Positions 22,699-23,140 of a stretch of 23,140 nucleotides of DNA are shown in pieces. A model generated the notes under the pieces. It ran no database searches. It worked only from the letters and a program-made list of their open reading frames with translations, and was not told the DNA's origin. The stretch covers positions 1 through 23,140 of the forward strand of contig JBJOIT010000044.1 of NCBI GenBank assembly GCA_046046915.1. The letters are read 5' to 3'. The stretch comes from JBEEJZ01 sp046046915. GTDB lineage: Bacteria; Pseudomonadota; Gammaproteobacteria; Burkholderiales; Burkholderiaceae_C. Position 1 is the first letter of the stretch. Each line of letters begins with the position of its first letter. Position numbers and translations under genes: made by a program.

Positions 22699-23140
22699 TT
22701 ACAGCTCGGTCTTCAGACGGCTCAGCAGGTCAGCATGGACGCCAGCATCAACTTCTTTACGAAGAATCTGCTCTGCACCCTTGACCGCGAGCACTGCCAC
22801 TTGATCACGCAGTGCTTCACGAGCCTTTACCACCTGTTGGTCGGCTTCAGCTTTGGCAGCAGCGATGATTTTGTTGGCCTCTTCGGTAGCCTTGGCTTTG
22901 GCTTCCGCCACAATGCTAGCCCCACGGCGCTCAGCATCTGCCAAACGTGTGGTGGTCTCATTGCGCGACTTCGCCAACTCTTCTTCGACTCGCTTGTTGG
23001 CGGAAGACAGCTCTGACTTTGCCTTGTCGGCAGCAGCCAGTCCGTCAGCGATTTTCTGCGCCCGCTCGTCCAACGCTTTTGTGATTGGGGGCCACACGAA
23101 CTTCATCGTGAACCACACCAGAATCGCAAAAACGACAGCC
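22699..23140 (-). CDS. atpF: ATP synthase b subunit, N-terminus cut by window edge
   Basis: The last 146 residues are visible. The frame stays open through the right edge, so the GTG at 23118 is internal. What remains is the end of the membrane segment (AVVFAILVWF, then TMKFVWPPITKALDERAQKIADGL, the family signature), followed by a long charged coiled coil rich in Ala, Glu and Lys. It forms the peripheral stalk as a dimer. About 10 further N-terminal residues are expected outside the window. The gene order atpF-H-A-G-D-C is the standard one, so atpE and atpB should lie just beyond. Confidence 0.96.
   Translation of the reverse strand, partial: AVVFAILVWFTMKFVWPPITKALDERAQKIADGLAAADKAKSELSSANKRVEEELAKSRNETTTRLADAERRGASIVAEAKAKATEEANKIIAAAKAEADQQVVKAREALRDQVAVLAVKGAEQILRKEVDAGVHADLLSRLKTEL

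Overview
The window looks like chromosomal DNA of a betaproteobacterium. The family is probably in the Burkholderiales and near the Comamonadaceae. This is inferred from the atp operon proteins, the YqjD/YqjE/YqjK set, a PyrF of the roughly 280-residue type, a membrane-anchored cytochrome c5-like protein and the overall protein character. No 16S rRNA is present, so genus is not claimed.

Layout. Positions 1-5491 (+) hold the end of a restriction locus: a Fic-domain protein cut by the window edge, a full type I restriction subunit HsdR, and a PhzS-like flavin monooxygenase whose ribosome binding site touches the hsdR stop codon. Positions 5488-6497 (-) hold a compact yqjD-yqjE-yqjK-type envelope operon, which converges on the monooxygenase with a 4-base overlap. 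Positions 6598-7440 (-) are pyrF.

Positions 7510-11520 (-) and 11657-15150 (+) form a divergent carbohydrate locus. One arm reads ThuA-like protein, Gfo/Idh/MocA oxidoreductase, MFS transporter, EamA transporter. The other arm reads AraC-type regulator, then a cytoplasmic GH3 beta-glucosidase. The first two genes of the left arm are joined by TGATG, the two transporters by ATGA, and the two genes of the right arm by ATGA. The ThuA/oxidoreductase pair recalls the rhizobial ThuA/ThuB route, in which disaccharides are oxidised to 3-keto forms. Together the genes suggest import of an intact glycoside, oxidation, and intracellular hydrolysis under AraC control. The substrate is unknown.

Positions 15221-15296 (-) encode tRNA-Arg(CCG) with CCA in the DNA. 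It sits back to back with a membrane cytochrome c gene (+), and a 12-base perfect palindrome lies between their promoters. After a clear terminator come a small conserved gene of unknown function and a YheT-like hydrolase (-).

Positions 17635-23140 (-) are the atpFHAGDC part of the F1Fo ATP synthase operon; atpF runs off the right edge. The operon ends in a strong intrinsic terminator. It also carries two non-coding structures: a hairpin over the atpH stop codon, and a roughly 75-base element closed by a 10-bp stem between atpD and atpC.

I see no CRISPR array, insertion sequence, integrase or phage module. No gap without a gene exceeds 300 bases; the largest is 15151-15387, which holds the tRNA and two promoters. 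The best leads for new biology are the Fic-HsdR-monooxygenase arrangement, the ThuA/oxidoreductase/GH3 locus, and the RNA structures near yqjD and in the atp operon.
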